Source of the DNA: Prorocentrum cordatum | Lineage: Eukaryota; Sar; Dinophyceae; Prorocentrales; Prorocentraceae | Assembly: GCA_963575745.1 (NCBI GenBank) | Contig: CAUYUJ010012536.1 | Span: 322,761-386,760 of the forward strand | DNA length: 64,000 nt | Direction of reading: 5' to 3' | In this document: in pieces, positions 10,889 to 21,349 of the stretch | How positions within the stretch are numbered: position 1 is the stretch's first letter | Layout of the letters: every line of letters starts with the position of its first letter | Position numbers and translations under genes: made by a program | The notes under the pieces: generated by a model | What the model was told of the DNA's origin: nothing | The model's database searches: none | Seen by the model: the letters and a program-made list of their open reading frames with translations, nothing else

Positions 10889-11083
10889 CAGTCGGGCTGG
10901 GCGAAAGGGGGGGATGGCAAAGGGGGGGTTTGAGAATCAGCTCACGTACCTGATTTCCCCGGCGCCTCCTTGAGCCGGAGGCGGCCATGTATCGAGGAAT
11001 GGGCACGGCGGCGGGGCCGAAACCAGCTGCATGCAGCGATGACCCCCCCTTCCCCTATCCCCCCCTTTCGTCCGGCCCGACCT
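10889..11083. repeat. family B inverted-repeat element, intact copy B1
   Basis: Starts AGTCGGGCTGGGCGAAAGG and ends CCCTTTCGTCCGGCCCGACC, giving about 40-bp inverted repeats that include a second block, GGATGGCAAAGGGGGG. The interior holds the hairpin GGCGCCTCC...GGAGGCGGCC and TATCGAGGAATGGGC. The flanking CGCCCCAG and AGGCCCAG could be a decayed 8-bp duplication. The AGTCGGGC termini are shared with family A. Confidence 0.7.
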
Positions 11084-11202
11084 AGGCCCAGCAGGCCAGC
11101 ACCGCGAGAGCCCTGCTGCCTTCCAGCAGTTCTGGCGAGGGCCATGCCCGTGGAAAAAAATAAGTTTCGAGCCGTCATCTCCCATCACGTCAGCTGACCC
11201 TG

Positions 11203-11501
11203 GAGGAGGAGGAGGAGGAGGAGGAGGAGGAGGAGGAGGAGGAGGACTCCCAGGGGCAGCAGCGCAAGGGGAACGGCGCGAGGACAGGCCGTGCGCCTGC
11301 GCGCGGGGGGCGGCGCCTCCGAGGCCGGCGGGAGGCGCTCGCGGGCGCGAGGGGCGAGCGGGGAGCGGAGCGCATGGGGCCCACGGGCCCCGCCGCGGCC
11401 CCACGCCTGCCCCGGACGTGCTGGGCCTGGCTTCCGCCGCCACCACCACAATCACTTTGAGGGGAAGAGGGTCCTCCTCCTCCTCCTCCTCCTCCTCCTC
11501 G
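11203..11501. repeat. GGA and TCC tracts flanking GC-rich sequence
   Basis: A pure GGA tract at 11203-11246 and a TCC tract at about 11472-11501, in opposite orientation, bracket about 220 bp of very GC-rich sequence without a convincing gene. Confidence 0.8.
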
Positions 11502-11630
11502 TTCCCCCCTCCAACTTCTGGTGGTGGTGGTGGTGGAAACTATGCCCATCCAGATGGGCGGGGCGCAGAGGGGAGCGGGGGGAGGGGGGAAGGCTTCTTT
11601 CGGGTTTACCCACAAGGGGGGTCCAGCGAC

Positions 11631-11835
11631 AAGGGGGTGGTGCAATAGATTTGGTGCAGTAGATTTGCGGCGCTGCAGTACATCTGGGGCGTGCAACATG
11701 CTCCGGGGCGCAAATGTATTGCTGGTTTTGGGCGTGCAGTACATTACTTGCAAAACAATTAAATACAATTCAATACAATTCTCCGACGCAGAAATTTGAA
11801 AAACAATTGCCCGACATCTATTGCACCACTCCCTT
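11631..11835. repeat. family G inverted-repeat element, copy G1
   Basis: Perfect 14-bp inverted repeats GTGGTGCAATAGAT (11637-11650) and its complement (11816-11829), extended outward by AAGGG on each side. The interior has GGGGCGTGCAACATGCTCC and is AT-rich near 11760. A diverged reverse-orientation relative lies at 54780-54905, and the word GTGGTGTAATAGATCTGG recurs at about 19530. Confidence 0.75.
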
Positions 11836-11877
11836 TCAGCTCGTCCGTCTTTCGGGTTTGGAGGACTCTTAGAATTG

Positions 11878-12110
11878 AGCAAAGACCGACCGTCCCAGCA
11901 TTCCTGTAGGCCTACCACGGAACGTTCTCAGGACCAAGAGATGTTCTGAGAGCAGAAACAATGATCTTAGAACATAGTTCCAAATTGTTCAGACAAGACA
12001 GTCTCGGCCAGAAATGTTCTAATAACATTTTGTGCAGACCACAAAAGGTTCAAAAAACATCGTTTGGTGGGCCTATAGGCACGCCAGGGCGCTTCGCCAC
12101 TGCTTCATCG
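11878..12110 (+). repeat. family E inverted-repeat element, copy E2
   Basis: About 230 bp, from GCAAAGACCGACCGTCCCAG to GCGCTTCGCCACTGCTT. It shares TTCCTGTAGGCCTACCA near the left and GGTGGGCCTATAGGCACGCC near the right with the other copies. The next element, F1, begins at once. Confidence 0.8.
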
Positions 12111-12235
12111 AAGGAGGCTGTTTCTTGGAAGGCGCCCGCCCTACATCTGCAAATAAGGCCCGCGCCTCCCGACAAGCAGGGGTGCTTCGGAGAAGCCTTC
12201 CCCCCTCCGCCCACCCCTACTGCGCGTGGCTGAGC
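12110..12235. repeat. family F foldback element, copy F1
   Basis: Left arm GGAGGCTGTTTCTTGGAAGG and right arm GTGCTTCGGAGAAGCCTTCC frame the constant centre AAGGCCCGCGCCTCC; the right side ends CTGCGCGTGGC. Three further copies are at 17425, 21171 and 47414. The arms can fold into a long hairpin. Confidence 0.75.
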
Positions 12236-12990
12236 CTGGCCACGACCCGCGCGCGAACCTCCCAGAACGCCGACCTTCGGCACCCACTGGAGCGGTGGAG
12301 ATCGGCCGATGTTCTGGCCAGCGCACCACCTCCAAGCAGAGCGTGTTTTTGCTCGCGTCGATGACGAGCGCGGTGAAGGCGAGGCCAGGGCGAGGACAAC
12401 ACTGGGTGAAGGCAAATCGAGAATTTCAGATCTCCGAGTGTTCTGGACGAGGTCTCGGGCGCCGCAGCCTTCTCGAAGCATTCCGAAACACTCTGGAACG
12501 GATTTATCCTCGTCCTAGTCCCGTCCGAGGATGTCCCGGCCAGCGCTCACCCCCGAGCAGAGCGTTTTTTTGTTTATATATATATATATATACACGTATA
12601 TATATACATATATATAAATAAACATAAAAAACTCGCGGCGATGACGGGCATTATGGGAGGGCGGGGGGGGGAGGGGGGCCGACGTCATCAACTGCAATCC
12701 CAAGATCAACGCATGCAAGAAGATGGAAGAAGGTGCAGTGGCAGCGTGGGCCGTGAACCCGAGCTTCTAGGGCGCTTGCGCCACTGGCATCTGGGTGCGG
12801 CTCGCGCGCATGGGGGCATGTGGGGGCAGGCCCCCTGCAGGAGCAGCAGGAGCAAGAGCAGGGGACGGCGTGACGTAGCGCCCGCGCCCCCCACCGTGGC
12901 AGAGTGTGGTGCCGGACGCTCTGTCTGCGGCAGTGCAGGGGACGCACCGAGATGAAAGGCGCGTTACATTATGGGCCAGTTATGAAGCGG
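12236..12990. other. non-coding interval with imperfect local duplication and TA repeat
   Basis: The words GCCAGCGC...GAGCAGAGCGT...GCGATGACG occur twice, about 12315-12365 and 12538-12645. The second copy has a TA/CATA microsatellite (about 12577-12617) in the middle. No gene is recognised in either strand. Confidence 0.6.
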
Positions 12991-12999
12991 TGGGGGGAG

Positions 13000-13130
13000 G
13001 GGGAGGAGGAGGAGGAGGAGGAGGGGGGGAGGGTGAGGGGGAGGGAAAGGGGAGGAGGAGGAGGAGGAGGAGGAGGAGGAGGAGGAGGAGGAGGAGGAGG
13101 AGGAGGAGGAGGGAGGGGAGGGGGAGGGAG
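13000..13130. repeat. GGA/GGGGA microsatellite
   Basis: GGA repeats with GGGGA variants. Frames are poly-Gly, poly-Arg or poly-Glu only. Confidence 0.95.
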
Positions 13131-13348
13131 GGGGCAGAAAGCGGATTATGGCCCAGAGGGTAAACAATAACACTTCCGCGCGTGGATGCACTGAAGGGGC
13201 GGGGCAGCTGGTGCTGAAAAAAAGCCGCGCTCTCCCCTCATCGGGCTGCGGAGGCTCCTCTCGAGCGGTAACGCCCTGCAGTAGAACTCCACACGAGGAT
13301 GCAATGTGAGAGTGCGTAGGGAGCTCCATCTAAGGCCCAAAATCAAAA

Positions 13349-14040
13349 GTTCGCATACTGGCACCGGTTCCTCTCGGCACACCCCTCAGACGCTTCGTGG
13401 CCCCATGGGGAGCCCCAACGAAGGCCAACCTGGCAAAGTCCGCATGGCGGCACCGCCTCATTTCGGCACACCCCTCACACGCTTCGTGGCCCCAGGAGGA
13501 GACCCAGGGCCTAAATGCTAACGTCCGCATGGCGGCAACGCCTCCTTTCGGCACGCCCATCAAACGCTTCGTGGCCTCATAGGGAGCTTCAATGAAGGCC
13601 CACCTGGCAAAGTCCGCATGGCGGAGCCAGTTCGGCACACCCCTCACACATTTCCTTGCCCCCAAAGGGGCCCCAGCAAAGGCTCTAAAGTGTGCATGGC
13701 GGCGCCGCGTCGCTTCGGCATACCCCTCACACGTGTCGTGGCCCTACGGGGAGCCCAAACCAAGGCTCACATCGCAAACAAGGCCGCATGGTGGCGCCGC
13801 CTCATTTCGGCACACTCCTCACGCGTTTCGCGGCCCCATAGAGGGTTCCCCCGAACGCCCCCGCAACAGGGCTCGCATGGCGCACCCGCTCCCAATTCTG
13901 CACGCCCCTCACGCGCTTCGTGCGCACATAGGGGGCTATACCGAGGGTCCTAGCACCAGGGTCCGCATGGCACAGCCGCCCCCAATGCGGCACACCCGTC
14001 ACGCCATTCGTGGCCCCACGGAGACAGGTCTGCAAAGTCC
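13349..14040 (+). repeat. minisatellite, eight diverged units of about 86 bp
   Basis: Each unit begins GTCCGCATGGCGGC, then TTTCGGCACACCCCTCACAC, GCTTCGTGGCCCCATAGGG and a variable end such as CACCTGGCAAA. Units differ by roughly 15-30 percent and have small indels, so frames are not conserved. This argues against a repeat protein. Confidence 0.85.
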
Positions 14041-14199
14041 CCAGCGGCGGTGATCGCATGTCGCCGCCCCGCGCGCGCCAGTCCGTCATTTTGCTCGTCC
14101 CCCTCACTCTCGCTCGCCTTGCGGCTCTCGCAGCTTCATATGGTTCGGCCCTTCGCCAGGATTTTTTCGTAACGTCGGATCTCAGGGACTACCTCCTAT

Positions 14200-14350
14200 G
14201 CATCCCCCCTCCCTGTCCCTTCGCTTTTCTTGCCCTTCATTGTACTGGTTTCCCCCTTCCCTCACCCTTCACTCCACCCTACGCCCACCCCCCTCTCTCC
14301 CCCCTCCCTCCCCCCTCCCTCCCCCCTCCTATTCTTCCCCCCTCCCTCCA
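14200..14350. repeat. C-rich, CCCTC low-complexity tract
   Basis: Pyrimidine-rich CCCTCC/CCCTT repeats, no gene. Confidence 0.8.
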
Positions 14351-14599
14351 CCCTCCGCAGCCCGGGGTAACTAACCTTCGAACCGGGGTCTTGAAGGGCG
14401 CGCCCCAGATGATCAGACAAATAGATGGCCCCATATCCTCAGGCTGACTCCGACCAACCTCCTCCCTCCGCCCACTCCTCCATACCGTACCTCGTCCCGA
14501 CTTCCTCCCATTATCCTCCGTACTCCCCTGTCCTCCTCATCATCCATCTTCCCTTCGCTTGCTCCTCCCCACACAATGACAAACAACCATGACGGCGGA

Positions 14600-14835
14600 C
14601 GACCATGGGGACGGACGACTGCGACCGACGACGACGACGACACAGACGACGAACGCCGAACGACGACGACAACGACGGTAGCGACAACGACAACGGCTTC
14701 AATGGCTGACGACCACACCAGAGCCAAGGCGACAGCGGCGGTCGACGACGGACGGCGACGACGACGACGGCGACGACGATGACGACGACGACGGCGACGA
14801 CGACGACGGCGGCGACGACGACGACGACGGCGTGG
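14600..14835. repeat. GAC/ACG microsatellite
   Basis: Imperfect GAC (ACG/CGA) trinucleotides, purest at 14750-14832. Frames read poly-Thr, poly-Asp or poly-Arg. Confidence 0.9.
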
Positions 14836-14979
14836 GCCTGCAGGCAGCCGGACCGCAGCGCCCGCAGCGGTCACCCCTGGGCGGCGGCAACAGGAGGGGG
14901 GAGGGCTCGAGCGCACCAAGGCCGGGTGGCATCTCCTGGGGCGTCCGTCGTGGCATGGCAGCAAGGAGACATTCTTTTC

Positions 14980-15168
14980 GAGTATCGCTTGTCCGGTCCC
15001 TATACCCAGCGGCGCGTCCTGGGCCCCACTGGCCGATCTGCCCCCCTAGATGGAATAGACGCCCTTCCCTTCCGGTTTCGAGGGGTGGGTCCCCAACCGG
15101 GGGGGTAATTTGGTGGGGTTCTCGAAGGGGATGGGGATGGGGATGGGTCGGCGAAACGATACTGATTG
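14980..15168 (+). repeat. family H inverted-repeat element, copy H1
   Basis: Left end AGTATCGCTTGTCCGGTCCC and right end whose complement is AGTATCGTTTCGCCGACCCA. The interior holds TTTCGAGGGGTGGGTCCCC and the run GGGGATGGGGATGGGGATGG. Copy H2 is at 55062-55246. No coding frame. Confidence 0.8.
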
Positions 15169-15179
15169 TTCCATCGGGC

Positions 15180-16640
15180 TAGACCGCAAGCTGGTGCAGA
15201 CGTACTAATTTAGATCGTGGAGGCACGGGGCCCACGGGGGCTGAGCCCCGGCCAGAGCCACATCGGCGAGCGCCATCGCTGTGCGCAGCCGCTTCGTGGG
15301 CCAGAGGGTCTCTCAAGCCGCCGCGCTGGGCGGGAAGGGTACGCATCCAGATCCACAGCCTCGCGAAGTGGGCCCCTCCGCTGCGATGCCATAAACACCA
15401 GGCGCCTTTGCGAGGCTGCCCTGCGCGGGACGCACTTTTGATTGAGCACACGCTCGGCGCAGTCAGAACGACGAGCAGGGACGCGGAAAGGCGAATTGAG
15501 CGCAGGAGGCGTTGGGGACGGCGAAGGCGGAGCGCGCGCTCGGAACAGGTAGGTTTTTGCGGGCAGAGCTGGCGCAGCAGGCTTCCGAGGGAGACGTGCG
15601 ACGCGTGGGCCATCCTGGACTGACTGGATCGGCGGACACCCAGCGCTGTTTTGCCAGGGGTGCAAGAGCGGGCGGTCGACCGAGTGGGGCTCGAGGGAGG
15701 CCAAGTGGCGTCGCTGCGCTGAAGCGTCGTCGAGTGCGGTCGGGGGAGACCAGGTTCGGGGATTGCGGACGACTGCCAGGCTGACGATGACCTTACGCAG
15801 AAGCAGCGTCCCGTCTCGGGCGAACGGGTCTCGCGGCCTCCCACCGGAGTGCCAGGAGGTGCTGGTGCTGCCCACAGCCAAGAGGTCGCGGGGTACCTGC
15901 GGCGCGCGCCCGGCATGGCGGGCCCGCACGAGGAAGGGGTGGGGGGAGGGACAAGAAGGCAGACGGAGGAAAGCGGGAGAGAAAGGAACCGTCGCCAAGC
16001 GCGGGTGCACCGCAACGAACGCTACCCGGCGGCGGACCTGAGCTGCACCGCCACAAGCCGGGGGGCAGCGGGGACCCGGAGCGCAAGAAGCCGAAGGCTC
16101 GCAGGGGCCTTGCCAGACCCAGGCCTGGCCAGGCGCGGCAAAGAGCCGCAGAGAGGGGCGAGGAGGCCGCGGCGGAGCGGACCAGGGCCGAGCAGAGGCC
16201 GCGGGCACCGGGCGGAGAGAGATCTCGGCAGACCAGGGCAGGGCCGGGCGGCCAGGAAGGCCAGAGGCCCCGGGGGCGGGAACGGCCGGCCGTGCCGCCC
16301 CCTGCGCGGAGCGGCACCGTGGCCTCGAGGCAGGCGGCGGGCGGCCTCTCGAGGCCCGTGCGGCGGTCTGGCCGGGGGCATCTGCCGGCGTCGTGCCGGT
16401 CGCCGCCGGGGGCGCGCCCACCGCCACCCCCTTGCCCTGCGTAGCCGTGCACTTGCTCTGGGCGGTTGGGCTCGGTCGCGTCCCAGTCGGCGTGAAGAAG
16501 CCCCTGCTGCGCTTGCCCCGGCCACGGTGTCGGCGCCCGCCCTTCGCAGGTCCGCCGAGAAGCGCCAGCAGTCACATGGGGTCGCGACTCGGTGTCCAGA
16601 CTGCGAGGGCATGTTCGTCGCTCGTGATGGGTAGCAACTC
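15180..16640. other. GC-rich region with open frames on both strands, no gene recognised
   Basis: Long frames exist on the minus strand (15210-16427) and plus strand (15849-16634), but the composition is Pro/Arg/Ala/Ser-rich in every frame. I see no family motif. The high GC alone can keep several frames open. A decayed gene on the minus strand cannot be excluded; KVIVSLAVVRNPRTWSPPTA at about 15740-15800 is the least biased stretch. Confidence 0.4.
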
Positions 16641-17029
16641 GTGGGAGGGTGATCCTGGCAACAATTATGAGTTAGTGCAGATTCAGCCGAGCCAGATCGA
16701 ACAAGGCAAGACTACAACGTGTCGGGCTGGTCGGTACCAGAGCAGCACAGAGGAATGGCCAGGACCGAAGGGCAATTCGATCACGTAGGAGATGGAACCG
16801 AACCAAACTTGGGGTGGGAGAAGGACGGGGCGAGGACTTTGAATTGCAGCGCAGATGGGGTGCATGCGCGCTCGGGCCTCCATTCTCGACGTCGGCGCGG
16901 CTCGCCACCGCGAGACCAGGGAACACGTGGGCTTTGGGCCCCTCCGAGGCCCCAACTCTGGCCGAAATCGGCTTCGGCCCGCGCCCGTGTGAAAACCTGG
17001 ATCCTCCGAGCGCGGCGCGCACCCTCCCG

Positions 17030-17095
17030 CCCTGCCTCCCTCTCTCCCTCCCTCCCTCCCTCTCTCCCTCCCTCCCTCCCTCCCTCCCTCCCCAG
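17030..17095. repeat. CCCT microsatellite
   Basis: TCCCTCCC tetranucleotide repeats. Confidence 0.95.
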
Positions 17096-17173
17096 ACCCC
17101 CTTGCGTTGTGCAAAAGACAGCGACGCGAAGCTTCTCGCTGTTTCCAGCCTCTGGGGGGCCCTACCATTACCA

Positions 17174-17326
17174 TTAAGTCGGGCGTGTCCCCCCACAGGG
17201 AGATTTTGGACGAAGCATAAACATGGAAATACTCCAAAAATCTTCAAACATAATGAAAAAATAGTCCCCACACTATTTTTTACTATTTTTTGATATTCCC
17301 TCTGTAGAGGGACAGGCCCGACGTCA
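17174..17326 (+). mobile_element. family A element, copy A2
   Basis: Starts TTAAGTCGGGCGTGTCCC and ends GAGGGACAGGCCCGACGTCA. The interior has AATAGTCCCCACACTATTT. The flank CCCTACCG after the element resembles CCCTACCA at 17160-17167; the left copy is separated from the element by a 6-bp TTACCA that itself looks duplicated. The target duplication is therefore probable but altered. Confidence 0.85.
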
Positions 17327-17424
17327 CCCTACCGGACCCCAGGGCCGTCGACAAACGACTCGGGATGAGAGTGCCCGCGAAGGGTTCCAGACCTCTGGAG
17401 GTCGATGTTATCCAAGAATCTTGG

Positions 17425-17500
17425 CGGGGGGCAGGGGGAGGGGGGAGGGCTTCTGAGAAGGAGGCTGCTTCTCAGAAGGCGCCGGATCTATCTATCGATC

Positions 17501-17533
<33 letters not shown>

Positions 17534-17672
17534 GTATGTGTATGTATGTGTATGTATGTGTATATATATATGTGTATATATACATAAAAAGATCAGGCCC
17601 GCGCCTTTTTCAGAAGCAGGGGTGTTTCTAAGAGGCCCTGCCCCCTGCCCCCAACCCCCTCTGCGCGTGGCC
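17425..17672. repeat. family F foldback, copy F2, with TA/TATG repeat in the loop and 33-bp flanking direct repeats
   Basis: The arms GGCTTCTGAGAAGGAGGCTGC and the matching right arm enclose a TA, then TATG microsatellite (17500-17587) that the other three copies lack. Outside it, AGACCTCTGG...GTTATCCAAGAATC occurs on both sides (about 17389-17420 and 17673-17705), a direct repeat of about 33 bp. Confidence 0.75.
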
Positions 17673-18001
17673 GAAGACCTCTGGGGGGTCGCCGTTATCC
17701 AAGAATCACGACGTCGGAGGTCTGGGACCTGACCTGGCGATCTGGCTCGCGACATGAGCTCTTGCACCAGGCAGGGTGCCTTCACGATCGAGGACGATCG
17801 CCTCGAAGAGGAACAAGGAAGGAGGGGGGATGGGCGGAGGGGAAGTAAGAAGCCTCCTCCTCTTACGCCTTTCATCCTGAAGCTTCATCAGTGCAACTCC
17901 TTCTCCTCCTCCCCTCTGCCAGGATAGAGGGTCGAGGAGGTGCAGGACGTGGATTAGAGGGCCAGAAGAACCCAGGTTAAGTTTACGATGTTGCAGTACA
18001 C

Positions 18002-18153
18002 TTGGGTAGGGCCTGTCCCCCCACAGGCGGATTTTGGAGGAAAAATCTGACATATTGAAGAAAGAATCCCAAAAATAGTCAAAAAAATCATCCCCTGACG
18101 ATTGTTTTACTATTTTTGGACACTCCCCCTGTAGAGGGACAGGCCCGACTTAA
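18002..18153 (+). mobile_element. family A element, copy A3
   Basis: The left end is changed to TTGGGTAGGGCCTGTCCCCC and the right end is standard, GAGGGACAGGCCCGACTTAA. The interior includes CCTGACGATTGTTTTACTAT. No clear target duplication. Confidence 0.85.
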
Positions 18154-18159
18154 TCAGAA

Positions 18160-18830
18160 GCCCCTGGAGTTGTGACGCTGCATAGACACGTATGGCCACA
18201 ACATATTTGCCCACTGCCGAAGAATACTCTGGCATGTTCCTGCATGCTCTTCGGACAACATCGAACTTTCAAGCAGCACGGTTTGGACAATCGACGATCC
18301 CGTCATCAAATGCTTCATCCTTTGCAGGTTCGTGAATCCCAAATGTCTGGCAGCTCCAAACAATGCCATGTCCGCCTGGCCTCTCTGAGCTCACCAGAGA
18401 ATGTATCCGAAACCTGTCCGGGTGGCACACGAAGCATCTGTCATGAGCAGGCGTAGGGTATGCAGTTGTGATTTCCGCACAGTCTTGTTTTCGTTGTCCC
18501 TGGCTAGTTTATTCGCGTGCCGGGGCCACTAGACAAGTCTTGATCGCAACGCTCAAAACAGAACGTGAACACATTCCCACGAATGCCGCCACTCAGTGCT
18601 CACAACGACAGAGCTGCGCTTCAAAACATTTCAAGCAATGCGACCACTGCGCGAGGAACATGCCACGGGAAAAGATCCAGTTGGATTGCATTAGTCGCAA
18701 AACATGGCACTGTGAGCCACCTTCACTTTTCATGCTAGAGTACCAATGGCGGCTCCGAGTCCTTTTTCTGGGCACCCCTAAGTTCCTCACCAGTGCCTCG
18801 GGGCTTTTGTAGGAAACCCTCAGGGGGTAC
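18160..18830. other. lower-GC unique stretch, no gene recognised
   Basis: Composition is more balanced than the surroundings. Moderate frames exist on plus (18172-18456, 18468-18812) and minus (18154-18369, 18593-18790). The plus frame has CDHCARNMPREKIQLDC, a Cys-rich stretch, but I cannot assign a family. It might be an old gene remnant. Confidence 0.35.
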
Positions 18831-18899
18831 TTTGGTGTTCCGCTAGGTTAATCTGAGGTTTCTTCGGGGATGGGGGAGGGGGTCAGGGTTCGGTGAGCT

Positions 18900-19560
18900 C
18901 TCATGCCATGCTGTGGCTTGCTTCGTCATGCGGCTTTGGCTTAGGCAAAGCCATGGTGCGCAATGCTGTGATGCAATATGCAACGCCGAGGAGTGCACTG
19001 TTACGTGCTGGTAGGCGTTGCAATGCAATGTTATTCAAAGGGACGCTGTGCAATGCTACGCTACGCTATGCTACGCGAAGCTACGCTATGCTAAGCCAGG
19101 CATTGCACTGCACTGTGCTACTTTGCCATGAGAGGACATGCAATGCACTACGCACTGTTAGGCAATTATTTGCGCTGCTATGGAAATCCCATGTCATGCA
19201 ACTATCCTCTATACGTTGCACTGCTAGGCAATGGAATGACTGCCCTGGCGCCACGCAAACTTTACGCTGTGCTGCGCCGTGCTACGTTATGCAATGCTAT
19301 GCGTTTCCAAGATGCTACATGCTCATATATACCTGCGTGGGTCCCAAACAGCGACTTACACCACAGTGAGTATAGAAGATATGCTGTGCGAGCTACCTAG
19401 TGCAACCTAAATGGTGTAAGGTACGTGGTGTAATATATAATCCAAAATATGTGTGATGGAAGCTGTGCTACGCGACCAAGTTATGGGGTGCAACCTGTGG
19501 TGTGCAAGCAGTGCTGTGCAAGCAGCGTGGTGTAATAGATCTGGTGCTTCAAGTGCGCTG
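18900..19560. repeat. degenerate GCAATGCTACGCTA short-period repeat
   Basis: Overlapping variants of TGCAATGC, CTACGCTATGCTACG and GTGCAATAT, about 7-14 bp in period, spread over 600 bp. From 19400 on, words such as GTGTGCAAGCAGTGC continue the pattern. Similar TGCA-rich sequence is at 54730-54860 and 60550-60720. There is no gene. Confidence 0.65.
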
Positions 19561-19619
19561 GAAGCCACACTCTGTGCGTGTGGCACCCACGAGGCGCCCA
19601 CGGGGTGCCACCAGACCAA

Positions 19620-20350
19620 AAAACAGGAACCGCCAGCCAGCGCCTACAGTCGAGGCGTTGACCTAAGGAACCCGAAGCAAGGAACGAGGCCCCTTGTTCC
19701 ATAAGTTCAACTTCGATTTCCCTTCGGAAACCGAAGGAAAACGTGGGGCAAGCTGCGAAACAATTAAGGAGCACGGAGCCCCTCCCCGACGAAAAGGGTT
19801 CCCTCTCTTCAGGGCCCCGACTGTAATGCGCCCACGAGGGGCCCACGGGCAGCCACCCGCGGGCAGGCCGGAGACGCACGCCAGCGCACGAAGGCGCCCA
19901 CGTGGCGCTCCAGGGGCGGCCACGGGGCGAGAGAGCCGGAAGCGAGCGCCAATGACTTTGGAGCGCATCTTGACCCCTTACAGTGGGGGCGTTGACCTAA
20001 GGGACCCTAAATTCGGGGATGGACAGAACCCCCTTTAGTAAAACGTGGTTTAGCGAAAACGACCTGAGGCCCAAACCTGGCGGACGCAAGCCTGGAAAAT
20101 AACGGCCACGGCGCCCTCTCGAGAACCGAAAATGGACAATTCACTAATCGACGTGTCACTGTTGGGTTTTCTGTCCACCCCCGATAAATAAGGAACGAGG
20201 CCCCTTTTTTCCATAAGTGAACCTTCGATGTCCTGTAGAAAACATGAGGAAAGCCTGAGGCCAGCTGTGAAACACTTGAGGAACGCGGAGCTTCTCCGCA
20301 ACGAAAAGGGTTCCTTCTTCAGGGCCCCGACTGTAAGTGCAGACACGGTT
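19620..20350. repeat. two diverged direct copies of about 160-200 bp
   Basis: The words GAACGAGGCCCCTTGTTCCATAAG, split as GAACGAGGCCCC and CCATAAGT, then GAAACA...GAGGAAC/GAAAAGGGTTCC and CAGGGCCCCGACTGTAA occur at about 19680-19830 and 20190-20335. A third partial cue, TACAGTGGGGGCGTTGACCT, lies near 19978. No coding frame is convincing. Confidence 0.6.
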
Positions 20351-20503
20351 TGAGAAATTGCTGCTGCCTTGTGAGTTGATGCGCGATGTGGGTATGAAAT
20401 GGTGTGGCCTGTAATGCTACGCTGTGCTGTGTTTTGCATGTTCGTGCAAGCTGTTGCCCTTCGGCACAGCGATCACCCCCGAGTGGGGTCACAGCATGCT
20501 TCT

Positions 20504-21147
20504 TCAAACTGCGACATCAACCAATTCCCCTCTGGCCACAAGGTTCACATCAGCAGCCGGCGTCTGGAGTCTGGGATCAGCTTGTGAGTTGAACGATCTC
20601 ATCTCTATCACATCCAACGAATTTCGGGGCAGTGACTCAAACAGTGTAAGGTGAAGGGCCGAGCGCACGTTAAAACTGACTTCACAGCTGCCAATGCATC
20701 TGCGCTTGCAGCTCCGCCGGCCCAACCAGAGATGACGTCCGTCGCCCTGGTTGGAAACAGCTGCCCGCTGGGCGACGGAGAAGGCGCGAGCCGCCGAGTC
20801 GCGGCGACACTTAGACCGGGCATGTCCTCCCACAGACGGCTTCTCGACGAAACGTCACAAATGCGTGTCAACAAAAAAAACTCCAGATTGATCAAACATG
20901 ATAAAACAATCGTCACCTGATTATTTTTGTTGTACTTTTGTTGTGACTATGTTTGGATATCCCTTCTGTAGAGGGGCATGCCCGACGTGAGGCTACGCCT
21001 TCCCAGCCATCCTCCGCACGGGTCGCTGGAGAGGACTCGGACGAGACTCTGCAGCAAGGAGCCCTGGGTCAGGCCTCCGTTGCACACAGGTCCCAGATGG
21101 AAGAGGAGAGCCAGCAGAACAAAAGCAGGGAAGGCCCTAAAGAGCAT
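20504..21147 (-). CDS. small secreted, Cys-containing protein split by a family A element
   Basis: Function not recognised. The minus-strand frame starts at ATG 21147 and begins MLFRAFPAFVLLALLFHLGP, a clear signal-peptide-like hydrophobic stretch, with likely cleavage after about residue 23. It continues to SSDPCGGWLGRRS and then enters copy A4 (20811-20990). Removing A4 plus one 8-bp duplication (188 nt) changes the frame by exactly the amount needed to continue into RDSAARAFSVAQRAAVSN, SCKRRCIGSCEVSFNVRS and on to a stop at 20504. The total is about 151 residues. Without removal the frame stops inside the element. The exact border is not GT-AG or GC-AG at the duplication, so either a non-canonical intron or an insertional mutation is possible. 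Family F copy F3 lies 24 bp upstream of the start. Confidence 0.55.
20811..20990 (+). mobile_element. family A element, copy A4, inside the secreted-protein gene
   Basis: 180 bp, starting TTAGACCGGGCATGTCCTCC and ending GAGGGGCATGCCCGACGTGA. The flanks GGCGACAC (20803-20810) and GGCTACGC (20991-20998) agree at 6 of 8 positions, a decayed target duplication. The interior has CAAACATGATAAAACAATCG and a TTTTTGTTGTACTTTTG run. Confidence 0.85.
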
Positions 21148-21170
21148 GGAGTCATTCTGGCGGCGCGCAG

Positions 21171-21318
21171 AAGAGGGAGGGAGGGATGTCTTAGAAAGAG
21201 ACTGCTTCTTCGAAGGCTCGGGCCCTACATCTACAGGCAAGGCCCGCGCCTTCTAAGAAGCAGGGTGCTTCTAAGAAGCCTTCCCCCCTCCCCCATACCC
21301 CCCTCTGCGCGTGGCCGA
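21171..21318. repeat. family F foldback, copy F3
   Basis: Arms GAGACTGCTTCTTCGAAGGC and AAGCAGGGTGCTTCTAAGAA, centre CAAGGCCCGCGCCTTC, right end CCTTCCCCCCTCCCCCATAC then CTGCGCGTGGC. It sits just upstream of the minus-strand secreted-protein start. Confidence 0.8.
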
Positions 21319-21349
21319 TCATTGCGATGCCGTTGACTTGGTGCAGAGT

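Noticed and set aside
12577-12617. TA tract as a TATA-type promoter
   Set aside because: It is a microsatellite in a duplicated non-coding block, with no gene start downstream.
13349-14040. CRISPR-like array
   Set aside because: Units diverge along their whole length, there are no unique spacers or cas genes, and the host is a eukaryote. The same applies to the 11-bp and 42-bp arrays.
15210-16634. Two overlapping antisense genes
   Set aside because: All frames are GC-driven and biased; no motif, no start context and no neighbouring support.
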